From Rhodococcus sp. 1168 (lineage in GTDB: Bacteria > Actinomycetota > Actinomycetes > Mycobacteriales > Mycobacteriaceae): 64,000 nucleotides of DNA. Positions within the stretch are counted from its first letter, which is position 1, and every line of letters starts with the position of its first letter. The DNA is taken from positions 1 to 64,000 of the forward strand of contig NZ_MKKY01000035.1 of assembly GCF_002091955.1 (NCBI RefSeq), read 5' to 3'. Shown piece after piece: positions 6,913 through 15,264 of this stretch. Under the pieces are notes generated by a model. That model saw only the letters and a list, made by a program, of their open reading frames with translations, had not been told where the DNA came from and ran no database searches. Position numbers and translations under genes: made by a program.

Positions 6913-8357
6913 GTTTCATGCCGACCGAAGCCGATGTCGTCGTGGTGGGCGGCGGAACAGCAGGCATCGTTGCAGCCAAGACTGCTGCTGGCTTCGGCGT
7001 GCGCGTCGTACTGATCGAGCGGGAGCGGCCCGGCGGTGACTGCCTGTGGACCGGGTGCGTCCCGTCCAAGGCACTACTGGCGGCGGCATCGACAGCCGCC
7101 ACGATCCGGGACGCGCACAGCTTCGGGATCGACGCCGGCGAGCCGCGCGTGGACTTTCCCCGTGTCATGGCGCACGTGCAGCACGCCATCGCCGAGATCG
7201 CCCCGATCGATTCTCCGGAAGCGCTCACCGAAGCGGGGGTGACCGTCGTCGCCGGTGATGCCGTGTTCACCGGACCCGGCACCGTGGCCGTCGGATCGGG
7301 GTCCTTGCGTTTCGGCCAGGCCCTCGTCACCACCGGTGCCAGTCCATCGATACCGTCGATCTCAGGATTGGACTCGACGGCCTACCTCACCAGCGAGACA
7401 CTGTGGTCCCTGACATCTCTGCCGGAACGGCTGCTCATCATCGGGGCCGGCACCGTCGGCTGCGAAATGGCTCAGGCCTTTGCCCGATTCGGCTCGGCTG
7501 TCACCCTCATCGGTCGGGCCGAGACCATTCTTCCGAGGGAGGACGCCTCGGCATCGGCAATACTGTCCGCAGCGCTCACCGATGAGGGAGTGCACATTCT
7601 GACCTCTACGACGGTCACCCGAATCGAAGACGGGGAGGCCATCACCGATACCGGTCTCGCGTGTACCTTCGACAAAGTCCTCGTAGCCACGGGCCGCACT
7701 CCTCGAACCACGGGGTTGGGCCTGGACGCCGCCGGGGTGTCACTGGAAGAGCACGGTTTCGTCGTGGTCGACGATCATCTCCGCACCACCAATCCCCGCA
7801 TCTGGGCCGCCGGAGATCTGACCGGTCACCCACAGTTCACTCATGTGGCAGGGATGCACGGCAGCCTCGCGGCGAGCAACGCCGTACTCGGTGTGCTCCG
7901 GAAGATCGACAAGACCGGCACTCCGCGCGTCACTTTCACCGATCCCGAAATCGCTTCGGCAGGAATCGATGTGCGCACAGCGAAGCGTATCCCCGGGTTG
8001 CGATTGCAGACGCTCGGACACGACGACGTCGATCGCGCGGTCACCGAGGGCAAAACTACCGGCTTCACGACGCTGGTGCTCGACGGCAAGCGCCGCATCG
8101 TCGGTGCCAGCGTGGTGGGGCCACGGGCGGGCGAAACCATCGGCGAACTGATTCTCGCTGTCAAGCAGGGCCTGCGCACTCGCGATCTCGCCGGCGCCAC
8201 CCACCCGTATCCGACGTACAACGACGGGCCGTGGAACGCTGCGGTCGGCGACGTCCGTTCGCAGTTGAGCACTCCAGTTGTATCTCGCGCACTGAACACC
8301 CTCGCGAAGGCCCGAGGTAGGTGGATCGTCAGGAGAGAGCGCGGTAGCCGGAAATGA
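6909..8357 (+). CDS. Flavoprotein disulfide reductase, mercuric reductase/lipoamide dehydrogenase-like
   Basis: A 482-residue FAD and NAD(P)H-dependent oxidoreductase. It shows the FAD motif VVVGGGTAGI (about 11-20), the redox-active disulfide CLWTGCVPSK (Cys45, Cys50), the second GxGxxG in LIIGAGTVGCE, the FAD-contacting WAAGDLTG, and the C-terminal dimerisation domain ending in THPYPTYND. Mercuric reductases usually carry an extra C-terminal cysteine pair, which is absent, so the substrate is not expected to be mercury itself. As third gene of the sigma operon it is the likely enzymatic output, perhaps reducing a disulfide or oxyanion. Confidence 0.88.
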   Translation: MSFMPTEADVVVVGGGTAGIVAAKTAAGFGVRVVLIERERPGGDCLWTGCVPSKALLAAASTAATIRDAHSFGIDAGEPRVDFPRVMAHVQHAIAEIAPIDSPEALTEAGVTVVAGDAVFTGPGTVAVGSGSLRFGQALVTTGASPSIPSISGLDSTAYLTSETLWSLTSLPERLLIIGAGTVGCEMAQAFARFGSAVTLIGRAETILPREDASASAILSAALTDEGVHILTSTTVTRIEDGEAITDTGLACTFDKVLVATGRTPRTTGLGLDAAGVSLEEHGFVVVDDHLRTTNPRIWAAGDLTGHPQFTHVAGMHGSLAASNAVLGVLRKIDKTGTPRVTFTDPEIASAGIDVRTAKRIPGLRLQTLGHDDVDRAVTEGKTTGFTTLVLDGKRRIVGASVVGPRAGETIGELILAVKQGLRTRDLAGATHPYPTYNDGPWNAAVGDVRSQLSTPVVSRALNTLAKARGRWIVRRERGSRK

Positions 8358-8952
8358 TGCGTTGACCCGAACTGACCGCTACCACCGCCGCCCATACCGT
8401 TGCGATCTGCCAGGACGCTACCGGGAACAGCAGCCAGAGACTGTGCACGGCAATCGTTTCCGCCCCTTCGGCCAACCCACCCAGAAACGACAGGGAGCGG
8501 CCGTCGTCGAGCGTTCTGCCCGTTTTTTCTGCGATGGAGGAGAACGCGAGAAACGCTGTGCCGTTGATGTAATACGTCAGCAACACCAGTAGAAACGGCC
8601 ACCACGGGGCGTCGTAACCGGCCGACGCCCCGAACGCGACGCCCACGACCGTGGCTCCGTAGACGGTGAAATCCGCTGTGATGTCGAAGAACCCGCCCGC
8701 ACCGGAGGTTGGTCCGCCACCGCGGAGTCGTCTACGGGCCAGTGGTCCGTCGAGTCCGTCGGCAAGGCGCGAGAGTATCCACAGCCCCAACGCGAGTAGC
8801 CAGAACTGCCGTCCAGCGGCCACTGCGCTACCCAGCCCCAGCAGCAGACCGACCGCAGTGATTCGGTCCGGGGTGACCTGGTCGATGTCGAGGATCCGGG
8901 CACACCGATCCAGCGGCACCTCGAGTTTGCGACGCAGATAGCTGTCGATCAT
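8329..8952 (-). CDS. CDP-alcohol phosphatidyltransferase family protein
   Basis: A 207-residue integral membrane protein of the phospholipid-synthase fold. The catalytic motif is recognisable as DGLDGPLARRR followed by GGFFDITAD, with a longer insertion between the halves than in typical members (the canonical spacing is shorter). It would transfer a phosphatidyl group from CDP-diacylglycerol to an alcohol, or a related reaction. It overlaps the flavoprotein gene tail-to-tail by 29 bp and the upstream TVP38 gene by 4 bp (ATGA), forming a two-gene minus-strand unit. E. coli YnjF, located next to YnjBCD, is in this family. Confidence 0.8.
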   Translation of the reverse strand: MIDSYLRRKLEVPLDRCARILDIDQVTPDRITAVGLLLGLGSAVAAGRQFWLLALGLWILSRLADGLDGPLARRRLRGGGPTSGAGGFFDITADFTVYGATVVGVAFGASAGYDAPWWPFLLVLLTYYINGTAFLAFSSIAEKTGRTLDDGRSLSFLGGLAEGAETIAVHSLWLLFPVASWQIATVWAAVVAVSSGQRIISGYRALS

Positions 8953-9656
8953 GGGGCCGCGATGCCGTCGAGATGTGGGCCGTTGGGTTCCGGATCACTC
9001 CTCAGGGCGAGACGTTTGGCAGCCAACGACGACCCGACGCCGATCACGAGGACGGCCACCAGCGCAGCGGCGAACGGCCAGGACAGCGGAGAGGTTCCGT
9101 ACGCTCCGAGGGCGGTGAAACCGACTGTGGCCGGGATGATGCCGACCGCCGTGCCGAGTAGGTAGTCACGCTGGCCCACGGCGCTGATACCCGCCGCGTA
9201 GTTGACCACCGAAAATGGAAACAGGGGGATCAAGCGGACGATGAACACCGACATCAAACCGCGTCGCCCGAGCATGGCGTCCAACCTGCGGAGCTTGCCC
9301 CACTCGGAGCGTGCAACCGATCCACGGCCGAGCGCACGCGCCGCCCAATAACCCACATAGGCGCCTCCGGTTGCAGCCACGACCACCACCGTTGCACCGA
9401 CCGCCAACCCGAACAGCAATCCGGAAGCGATGGTGAGGGCGCTCGCTGGGAATGGCGTCGCCGACAGCACGACATACAGAATTACGAACGCAACGATCCC
9501 CCACGCACCTGCGTCCGCGACCAGAGTTCGTATCGACTCCGGGTCCGGAAGGTCCACAGTCGCGGCCACGATGACGACCACCGCGATCACGGCGGCAGCA
9601 GTTGCCAGCTTGATCGCGGTAAAACGGCTACGTGCCGGCCGGGGGTCCTGATTCAC
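8949..9656 (-). CDS. TVP38/TMEM64 family membrane protein (DedA-like)
   Basis: A 235-residue membrane protein with about five hydrophobic segments and the SNARE-associated Golgi/DedA-like core: the FPASALTIASGLLFG segment, the short re-entrant region, and RLIPLFPFSVVNYAAGIS. Such proteins act in lipid scrambling or membrane ion homeostasis, and E. coli YdjX and YdjZ are members. The GTG at 9656 is chosen because GAGAGGTAG lies 6 bp upstream; the frame is open further upstream. It is first in the unit with the phosphatidyltransferase and diverges from the YnjB-like gene across a promoter-like palindrome. Confidence 0.85.
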   Translation of the reverse strand: MNQDPRPARSRFTAIKLATAAAVIAVVVIVAATVDLPDPESIRTLVADAGAWGIVAFVILYVVLSATPFPASALTIASGLLFGLAVGATVVVVAATGGAYVGYWAARALGRGSVARSEWGKLRRLDAMLGRRGLMSVFIVRLIPLFPFSVVNYAAGISAVGQRDYLLGTAVGIIPATVGFTALGAYGTSPLSWPFAAALVAVLVIGVGSSLAAKRLALRSDPEPNGPHLDGIAAP

Positions 9657-9702
9657 AATTGCTACCTCTCGTGCTCGACACACAAACAGTTCTTCTACGA
9701 CG

Positions 9703-9731
9703 GGAAGTCCTCGACTACCCCAGTGTGTTCC
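9703..9731. promoter_or_regulatory. Second ECF-type palindromic promoter, TVP38/YnjB intergenic
   Basis: On the plus strand GGGAAG (9702-9707) is followed after 19 nt by GTT (9727-9729); on the minus strand GGGAACA is followed after 19 nt by CTT. The half-sites GGGAA...TTCCC are symmetric, like the site at 6036-6064, and lie between divergent genes of the same cluster. Each direction has one mismatch from GGAAC-N19-GTT, so it is weaker than the site at the sigma gene. Both downstream genes keep ribosome-binding sites here, with leaders of roughly 40 and 70 nt. Confidence 0.55.
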
Positions 9732-9809
9732 CCTATCACCGGATTCGACCGATTACCGTGGGTCAGGCAGCGTCGACTCTGTCTGCATCCTCGGACCAGG
9801 AGGCCCACG

Positions 9810-11072
9810 TTGTTTTCTCGATCTCATACCCGTCGACCGAGAAAGTACGCGTTCGCGGCCCTGGTGGTTGCCGCGAGCGTGGGGTTGGTCCTGTCCTCGT
9901 GCGCAGCCCCGTCTTCCGAAGCGCCGGTCGCCGAGGCACTGTCCTGGAGCGAGATCGAACAGCAAGCGCAGGGGAAAACAGTCTCACTGTGGATGTACGG
10001 CGGTGACGAACAGGGCAATACGTACGTCGACAACGTCCTCACCCCCGCCGCCGCAGCCGCAGGGGTCACGCTGCGTCGTGTGCCCGTCGAATCCACCACC
10101 GACGCCGTCAACCGGATTCTCTCCGAGCGGCAAGCAGGTGTCACCGATGGCGAGGTCGACCTGGTGTGGGTCAACGGCGCAAATTTCGGGACCGGCCAGC
10201 TGGCAGGTGCGTGGCTTTGTGATTGGACACAAAATCTACCGAACATGGAGTACACGGACCCCGAGGATCCGCTACTGAGCAGCGATTTCGGGACGCCGGT
10301 GAACAACTGCGAAGCACCCTGGCACAAGGCGCAGTTCACGCTGGTCTACAACTCGGCTGCGATAGCGGACCCACCCCGCACTTTGGACGAAGTATTCGAC
10401 TGGGCCGAGGCCAACCCCGGCCGCTTCACCTACCCTGCGCCCCCGGATTTCACCGGTTCGGTGTTCGTCCGTGAGGCTCTGGTGAACCAGTCCGGCGGCG
10501 TCGACAAGGTGCCCGCCCAGTTCGATCAGGACACCTACGATTCTCTCGCGCCGGCCGTGTTCGATCGGCTGAACACCCTTGCACCGTCGCTCTGGCGCGG
10601 GGGCACCACGTATCCGCAGTCATCGAGCGAACTCGACGACCTGTATGCAGGCGGGCAGGTGGACATGACCATGACCTATGGGCCCGCGACGCTGCCACAA
10701 CTTGTCGCCGACGGCACCTATCCCCCCGAGACGCGCATCCTGACCCTCGATGAGGGCACCGTCGGCAACGCGAGCTTCCTGGCGATCCCGTCGACGTCGG
10801 GGCAGTCCGCGGCAGCGCAGGTCGTCGCCAACATCGCACTGTCACCGGAGCAGCAGCTCGCCAAATCCGAACCAGATGTATGGGGCCAGTTCACAGTGCT
10901 GGACACTTCCCGCCTGACACCGGAAGTCAGGGCGCAGTTCGAGGCGCTCCCGGCCTCCCCTGTCCTCCCGCCATACGAGGACCTCTCGGCCAACGCTCAT
11001 CCCGAACTGGCCGCGGAGTGGGTCACGCCGCTGGACGAGGGGTGGCGGCGATCCGTTCTCGCGGGGCAGTGA
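9810..11072 (+). CDS. ABC transporter substrate-binding lipoprotein, YnjB-like
   Basis: A 420-residue extracytoplasmic binding protein. A basic N-terminus and hydrophobic stretch end in the lipobox LSSC (Cys31), so it is membrane-anchored. The mature part resembles E. coli YnjB: GKTVSLWMYGGDE at its start and the DLVWVNGANF region. The TTG start at 9810 is chosen because AGGAGG lies 6 bp upstream and the signal peptide begins there. Its stop overlaps the first permease gene (GTGA). The ligand of YnjB-type proteins is not established to my knowledge; the fold is shared with iron, thiamine and polyamine binding proteins. Confidence 0.85.
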   Translation: MFSRSHTRRPRKYAFAALVVAASVGLVLSSCAAPSSEAPVAEALSWSEIEQQAQGKTVSLWMYGGDEQGNTYVDNVLTPAAAAAGVTLRRVPVESTTDAVNRILSERQAGVTDGEVDLVWVNGANFGTGQLAGAWLCDWTQNLPNMEYTDPEDPLLSSDFGTPVNNCEAPWHKAQFTLVYNSAAIADPPRTLDEVFDWAEANPGRFTYPAPPDFTGSVFVREALVNQSGGVDKVPAQFDQDTYDSLAPAVFDRLNTLAPSLWRGGTTYPQSSSELDDLYAGGQVDMTMTYGPATLPQLVADGTYPPETRILTLDEGTVGNASFLAIPSTSGQSAAAQVVANIALSPEQQLAKSEPDVWGQFTVLDTSRLTPEVRAQFEALPASPVLPPYEDLSANAHPELAAEWVTPLDEGWRRSVLAGQ

Positions 11073-11902
11073 GCCAGCGAAAGGTACGCAGCACCCTCTG
11101 GGTGCTTCCAGCGGTGATTCCGGTTTTACTGGTGGTCGGCGGTGGCCTCGGAGCTGCCCTGCTGCAGAGTCTCGGCCTGATGCCTCTGGTGGGACGGCCC
11201 GCACTCACCCTCGATGCCTATTCTGCCCTCGGTGGAGATCTCTGGAGTTCTCTCGCGCTCACTCTTGCCGTCGCGACAGTCTCGACTGTGCTGGCTACAT
11301 TGATCGGTCTTGCGGCAGCATCGACGGTGCTGTCCGGTAACCGAACGGTGTTGATCGCCGCGGCGCTGACGTTGGCCGTACCCCATCTGATCGGTGCGGC
11401 CGCCATGGGTTTGCTGCTCGCCGACTCAGGACTGCTCCCGCGCATCTTCGGGCTCACCGACGGCGGATGGCCGGAGCTTGTCGGTGGACGCTGGTGGATT
11501 GCCGTCGCACTCGAATACGCTTGGAAGGAATCGGCGTTCGTCGCCATCGTCGTGGCCGGCACCCTGGCAACTCGGGTGGCAGGATTCGACGAGACGGCGG
11601 CCACTCTCGGTGCGGGACGATGGGCACGCTTCCGCTTGGTCACGCTGCCGCTGCTGCGGCCGGCTCTGGCAGCGTCGGCTGCAATAACCTTCACCTACAC
11701 CGTCGGGTCCTACGAAGTGGCCCGGATTCTCGGTCGGCCCTATCCGGAACCATTGTCCGTCATGGCAATTCGATTGTTCACCTCGATCGACCTCGCTGCC
11801 CGCCCCCAAGCTGCGGCCGCTGCGATGGTTGCCGCTGCACTGGCGATTGTCGTGGCCGCGGTCACGCTCAACTATCTCCGCAGATCGGCGGTGTGGAAAT
11901 GA
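11069..11902 (+). CDS. ABC transporter permease, YnjC-type (first half)
   Basis: A 277-residue permease with about six membrane segments and the cytoplasmic EAA-type loop near residues 175-195 (DETAATLGAGRWARFRLVTLPLL), which docks the ATPase. The GTG start overlaps the upstream stop by 4 bp and the end overlaps the next permease by 4 bp, so translation is coupled through the whole transporter. E. coli YnjC is one long protein carrying two permease halves; here the halves are separate genes. Confidence 0.85.
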   Translation: MSQRKVRSTLWVLPAVIPVLLVVGGGLGAALLQSLGLMPLVGRPALTLDAYSALGGDLWSSLALTLAVATVSTVLATLIGLAAASTVLSGNRTVLIAAALTLAVPHLIGAAAMGLLLADSGLLPRIFGLTDGGWPELVGGRWWIAVALEYAWKESAFVAIVVAGTLATRVAGFDETAATLGAGRWARFRLVTLPLLRPALAASAAITFTYTVGSYEVARILGRPYPEPLSVMAIRLFTSIDLAARPQAAAAAMVAAALAIVVAAVTLNYLRRSAVWK

Positions 11903-12669
11903 CGGCGACTCGGCCCACGGGGCGGTTGCTTCTGGTGGTGTGGTTCGTGCTGCCCCTCATCCCGATAGGTCTGTGGGCGGTGAGCAATCAGTGGTCGTTC
12001 CCCGCTGTGCTGCCACAGGAATGGGGAGTGGACGGAGTGCGTAGCGCCGTCGCGGCGGGCGGAACACAAGCCTTTTTGAGATCTACGGGTCTCGCCCTGA
12101 CTGTCGCCGCGATCGCAACGCCGTTGGGAGCATGTGCGGCCCGGGCCCTCGCACGCGGCGATGTGCACTTCCCTGGCGTCGTCGCGGCAATACTGTTCGC
12201 TCCGCTCGCACTGCCACCCTTCGCGGTAGCGCTCGGTTTGAATGTAGTGATTCTGCGCGCACGAATTCCGAGCACGCTCGCGGTGATCGTGCTGCTCTCC
12301 GTGGCCGCGATTCCCTACACCACCTATCTGATGCGGGTGGCCTTCGGTGCATACGACTCACGGTACGAGGAGGAAGCGCGAATGCTGGGTGCTTCGAAGT
12401 CGATGATCCTGTGGCAGATCAGAATTCCGTTGCTGGCGCCGGCACTGTCCGGATCTGCCTTGCTCGCTTTTCTCGTGGGATGGAGCGACTACGTGATCAC
12501 GTTGTTGGTCGGCGGTGGCAGGCTGGTGACGGTGCCGATATTGGTAGCCTCGTTCGCTGCAGGGACCGGAAACGACGCCGTCGTAGCCGCATTGTCGATC
12601 GCAGCCATAGTGCCCCCTCTCGCGCTGATAACGCTGCTCTCGCGTCTCGGAAGGAGGACAGCCCGATGA
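11899..12669 (+). CDS. ABC transporter permease (second half)
   Basis: A 256-residue permease, six predicted membrane segments, with the EAA loop around residues 155-180 (YEEEARMLGASKSMILWQI). It pairs with the preceding permease to form the transmembrane channel. The ATG at 11899 overlaps the upstream stop, and the last bases overlap the ATPase start. An AAGGAGG stretch near its 3' end serves as ribosome-binding site for the ATPase gene. Confidence 0.85.
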   Translation: MTATRPTGRLLLVVWFVLPLIPIGLWAVSNQWSFPAVLPQEWGVDGVRSAVAAGGTQAFLRSTGLALTVAAIATPLGACAARALARGDVHFPGVVAAILFAPLALPPFAVALGLNVVILRARIPSTLAVIVLLSVAAIPYTTYLMRVAFGAYDSRYEEEARMLGASKSMILWQIRIPLLAPALSGSALLAFLVGWSDYVITLLVGGGRLVTVPILVASFAAGTGNDAVVAALSIAAIVPPLALITLLSRLGRRTAR

Positions 12670-13694
12670 GCGTCGAACTATCGGTTCACGGACTCACCAA
12701 AGTTCATTCAGGCCAAACGAGTTCGGCATTGACATCGTTGGATCTGACTGTTCGACCGGGTTCATGCACGGTGATACTCGGCCCGTCCGGTTCTGGGAAG
12801 AGCACTGTACTTCGGATGATCGCAGGCCTCGATGCACCGACGACGGGAACCATCCGCATCGATGGCGTCGACGTCACCGGAGTCCCGGCAGAAGAAAGAG
12901 GCGTCGGGATGGTATTCCAACGCCCGATGCTCTTTCCGCACATGTCCGTTGTCGACAACATCGGCTTCGCCTACCGCGCCGCAGGCCACAAGCGAAGTCA
13001 TGCCCGCGAACAGGCGCACAGGTACCTCGAGCTGGTCCATCTCGGTGACATCGGCGATCGATCGGTTTCCGACATTTCGGGTGGTCAAGCACAACGAGTG
13101 GCGTTGGCCAGATCCCTCGCCGGTTCACCGCGGGTGCTGCTCCTAGACGAGCCTTTCAGTGCGCTCGACCCCCTCCTGCGGACGGAGATGCACGACCTCG
13201 TTCGGGAGATTCGCACCGAACTCGACCAGACGCTCGTACTGGTCACTCACGATCAGCAGGAAGCTGCGGCACTGGCCGATTCGGTAGCCGTACTCATCGA
13301 CGGCGAATTACAACACCATTCGGACGTTGCGTCCGCCTACACCCGCCCCAGCACACTGGCCGTCAACCGTCTCATGGGCGGACTCAACGAGATCGACGGA
13401 CACCTCGCCGGCGGCGTTCATCGTTCCGCTATCGGAGATTTCGAGGTCGATGCCGCCTTCGGTGACGGGTCTGCGGTGCTTCTACTGCGTCACGAAATGA
13501 TCCGTGTGGTGGGCACTTCCGAGGTTCGAGGTGTTGTGGCGGCACTGCGTCCAACCGGCTTCCGGAGCATCGCTGACGTAAGAATCGGCGGAGCCAGCGT
13601 CAAAGTCGAGCTACCCGCCGGGGCGAAGACGCGAGTAGGCGAGACGATTTCATTGGAGATTCCGCCCGAGGCGAGGGCCGTGATTTTTCGCTGA
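12666..13694 (+). CDS. ABC transporter ATP-binding protein, YnjD/PotA-like
   Basis: A 342-residue importer ATPase. Walker A GPSGSGKS lies near 39-46, Q-loop in MVFQRP, the signature is ISGGQ rather than LSGGQ, Walker B is LLLDEPFSALD and the switch His is in VTHDQQEA. A C-terminal extension of about 100 residues resembles the TOBE/MOP-like regulatory domain of the PotA/FbpC group. It completes the importer with the binding protein and two permeases. The next gene converges with only 3 bp between stops. Confidence 0.88.
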   Translation: MSVELSVHGLTKVHSGQTSSALTSLDLTVRPGSCTVILGPSGSGKSTVLRMIAGLDAPTTGTIRIDGVDVTGVPAEERGVGMVFQRPMLFPHMSVVDNIGFAYRAAGHKRSHAREQAHRYLELVHLGDIGDRSVSDISGGQAQRVALARSLAGSPRVLLLDEPFSALDPLLRTEMHDLVREIRTELDQTLVLVTHDQQEAAALADSVAVLIDGELQHHSDVASAYTRPSTLAVNRLMGGLNEIDGHLAGGVHRSAIGDFEVDAAFGDGSAVLLLRHEMIRVVGTSEVRGVVAALRPTGFRSIADVRIGGASVKVELPAGAKTRVGETISLEIPPEARAVIFR

Positions 13695-13697
13695 TTC

Positions 13698-15146
13698 TCA
13701 GCCACAGCATCCGGGGGAATGAGACACCGTCAAGGGAAGCAGTCGGCGTAGTTCCTGATTCTCACCCGGATCGAGCACCGAATGTTGCACACACGCCGGC
13801 ACCAGCTCACCGGTTTCGGGATGTGCCATCGAATAGGTGCATGCCGCCAACCTATCCTGCGTTTCCCGCAGCACAGGATCGGATGAAACTTGACCGTCCT
13901 GCATCAATTGCCATGCAGGGGCAACATTTTCGGCATCCATGAAGCGGTGCACGACGAATGTCATCGGGCGCACTTCCTTGCGGAGCAGAGCGAGCAACAG
14001 CGTTCGAGGGCCGCCGCATCGCCGCAGTACGCTCGCAGCCCACCTCACCGCCACGACGACACCGTGCGGATGACCCACCAGCACCCGAAATAATTTCAGA
14101 ACCAAGGTAAGCGGACCGGAGCCGCCGAAGTTCACCCCGCCCAGATGGGTGAAGAACTCGTCACGAGTACTGCTCTCGACAGCGAGGGTCGTATCGAGAA
14201 ACGAATGCCACTTCTCGCCGACCATGAACCCCAGAGCTGTTCGGTTACAGCGTGGGTCACCGAACTGGATCGCCTCGTACGAAATAGGCTGCTCCATACC
14301 GCGTTCGATCTGCTCCCAGACCGTATCGATGTCGATCTCGCGGTAGTCACCGTGCCACCGTCGCTCGTCGCCGACGAACGCCGCGGGCTGAAAGGAGACC
14401 ATCGAATATCCGCCCATGCCCACCACGTCGCCGACGACATCCGCGACCTCGTCGATGTTGTCCGGGGTGACGGTCATGTTGTGTGCGAGGTACGACGCAA
14501 TGCCGTGTTCGCTTTTCAACCGAGTGAACATCTCCGCGAATCGGCGACGATAGGGCGTGAGCTCGGCTTCCGTTCGCGGACGCGGGATTCCGCTTCGTCC
14601 ACGCATCAGCTTGTCGAAATGCGCAGCGAAGGAGACTCGCCCGAACCTGGCGTTGCCGTCGGCATCGAGGACGACGGCCTGCAGATACTCGTAGTCGAAG
14701 TCCCCATGTGTGAACGACATCGGCTCGCGTCCGTAGTCCCGCATGATCTGCAGCGCTGCAGCATGGTCGTCGGGAGCCAGCAAGCTGACTTCCCCGCCGA
14801 TCAACTGTGCGTGTGCCCGCGGGCCTCGGCGCGATGCCAGAAACTTCAGCTGCGCCTCGATCTCGACAAGGGTGTGCTTGCCGTCGACGCGGACCTTGTT
14901 CGCGTCGGCGCTGTGATAGCACGGGCTGCACGTGAGGTTGCACTTCGGAAACACTCCGTGAGTGCCCTCGCAGCCGACAGCATGCCGACCGAGCGTCTGC
15001 GCCGGCGTTCGTGCCGTCGCGGGTAGGGCCGCCCATCTCGCGTCCAATGCAGCACGGGTTCTAGGGTCGACCGGCCGGTAACGCACCTCTATCCGACGCG
15101 CGAAGGCCCGCGCTTTCCTCCACATTGTCGGCCTCGTCGTCTCCAT
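13698..15146 (-). CDS. Radical SAM domain protein of unknown function
   Basis: A 482-residue enzyme with the [4Fe-4S] motif CNLTCSPC (Cys69, Cys73, Cys76; CX3CX2C) and the SAM-contacting GGE at 117-119. The rest of the barrel follows to about residue 290. The C-terminal part has further cysteines, including a terminal GCCG, which could ligate a second cluster or be modified. The ATG at 15146 has no ribosome-binding site, but a GGAAC-N19-GTT element ends 8 nt upstream, the same layout as at the sigma-factor gene. That places it in the ECF regulon. No reaction can be assigned; it is convergent with the YnjBCD-type operon. Confidence 0.8.
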   Translation of the reverse strand: METTRPTMWRKARAFARRIEVRYRPVDPRTRAALDARWAALPATARTPAQTLGRHAVGCEGTHGVFPKCNLTCSPCYHSADANKVRVDGKHTLVEIEAQLKFLASRRGPRAHAQLIGGEVSLLAPDDHAAALQIMRDYGREPMSFTHGDFDYEYLQAVVLDADGNARFGRVSFAAHFDKLMRGRSGIPRPRTEAELTPYRRRFAEMFTRLKSEHGIASYLAHNMTVTPDNIDEVADVVGDVVGMGGYSMVSFQPAAFVGDERRWHGDYREIDIDTVWEQIERGMEQPISYEAIQFGDPRCNRTALGFMVGEKWHSFLDTTLAVESSTRDEFFTHLGGVNFGGSGPLTLVLKLFRVLVGHPHGVVVAVRWAASVLRRCGGPRTLLLALLRKEVRPMTFVVHRFMDAENVAPAWQLMQDGQVSSDPVLRETQDRLAACTYSMAHPETGELVPACVQHSVLDPGENQELRRLLPLTVSHSPGCCG

Positions 15147-15154
15147 GGTCAGGT

Positions 15155-15181
15155 AACCCGGTGCGCAGTGTTCATCGTTCC
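15155..15181 (-). promoter_or_regulatory. Third ECF-type promoter, upstream of the radical SAM gene
   Basis: On the minus strand GGAAC (15181-15177) is followed after 19 nt by GTT (15157-15155), and then after 8 nt by the ATG of the radical SAM gene. Spacing of both elements and distance to the start codon are identical to the sigma-gene promoter at 6036-6062, although the spacer sequences differ. The opposite strand has GTAAC-N19-GTT, so a weaker rightward activity toward the SRPBCC gene is conceivable. Confidence 0.65.
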
Positions 15182-15264
15182 AGTTGCGCGAACACGAAGC
15201 AGTCACGTCGACATCCGGGGCGACCGAGGTTGCCGAGTGAAAAGACCTTAGGCATGGTGGAGGT

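Noticed and set aside
9810-9840. Twin-arginine signal for the YnjB-like protein (basic HTRRPRKYAF)
   Set aside because: The consensus RRxFLK spacing is not met, and a normal lipobox follows; Sec-type lipoprotein export is enough.
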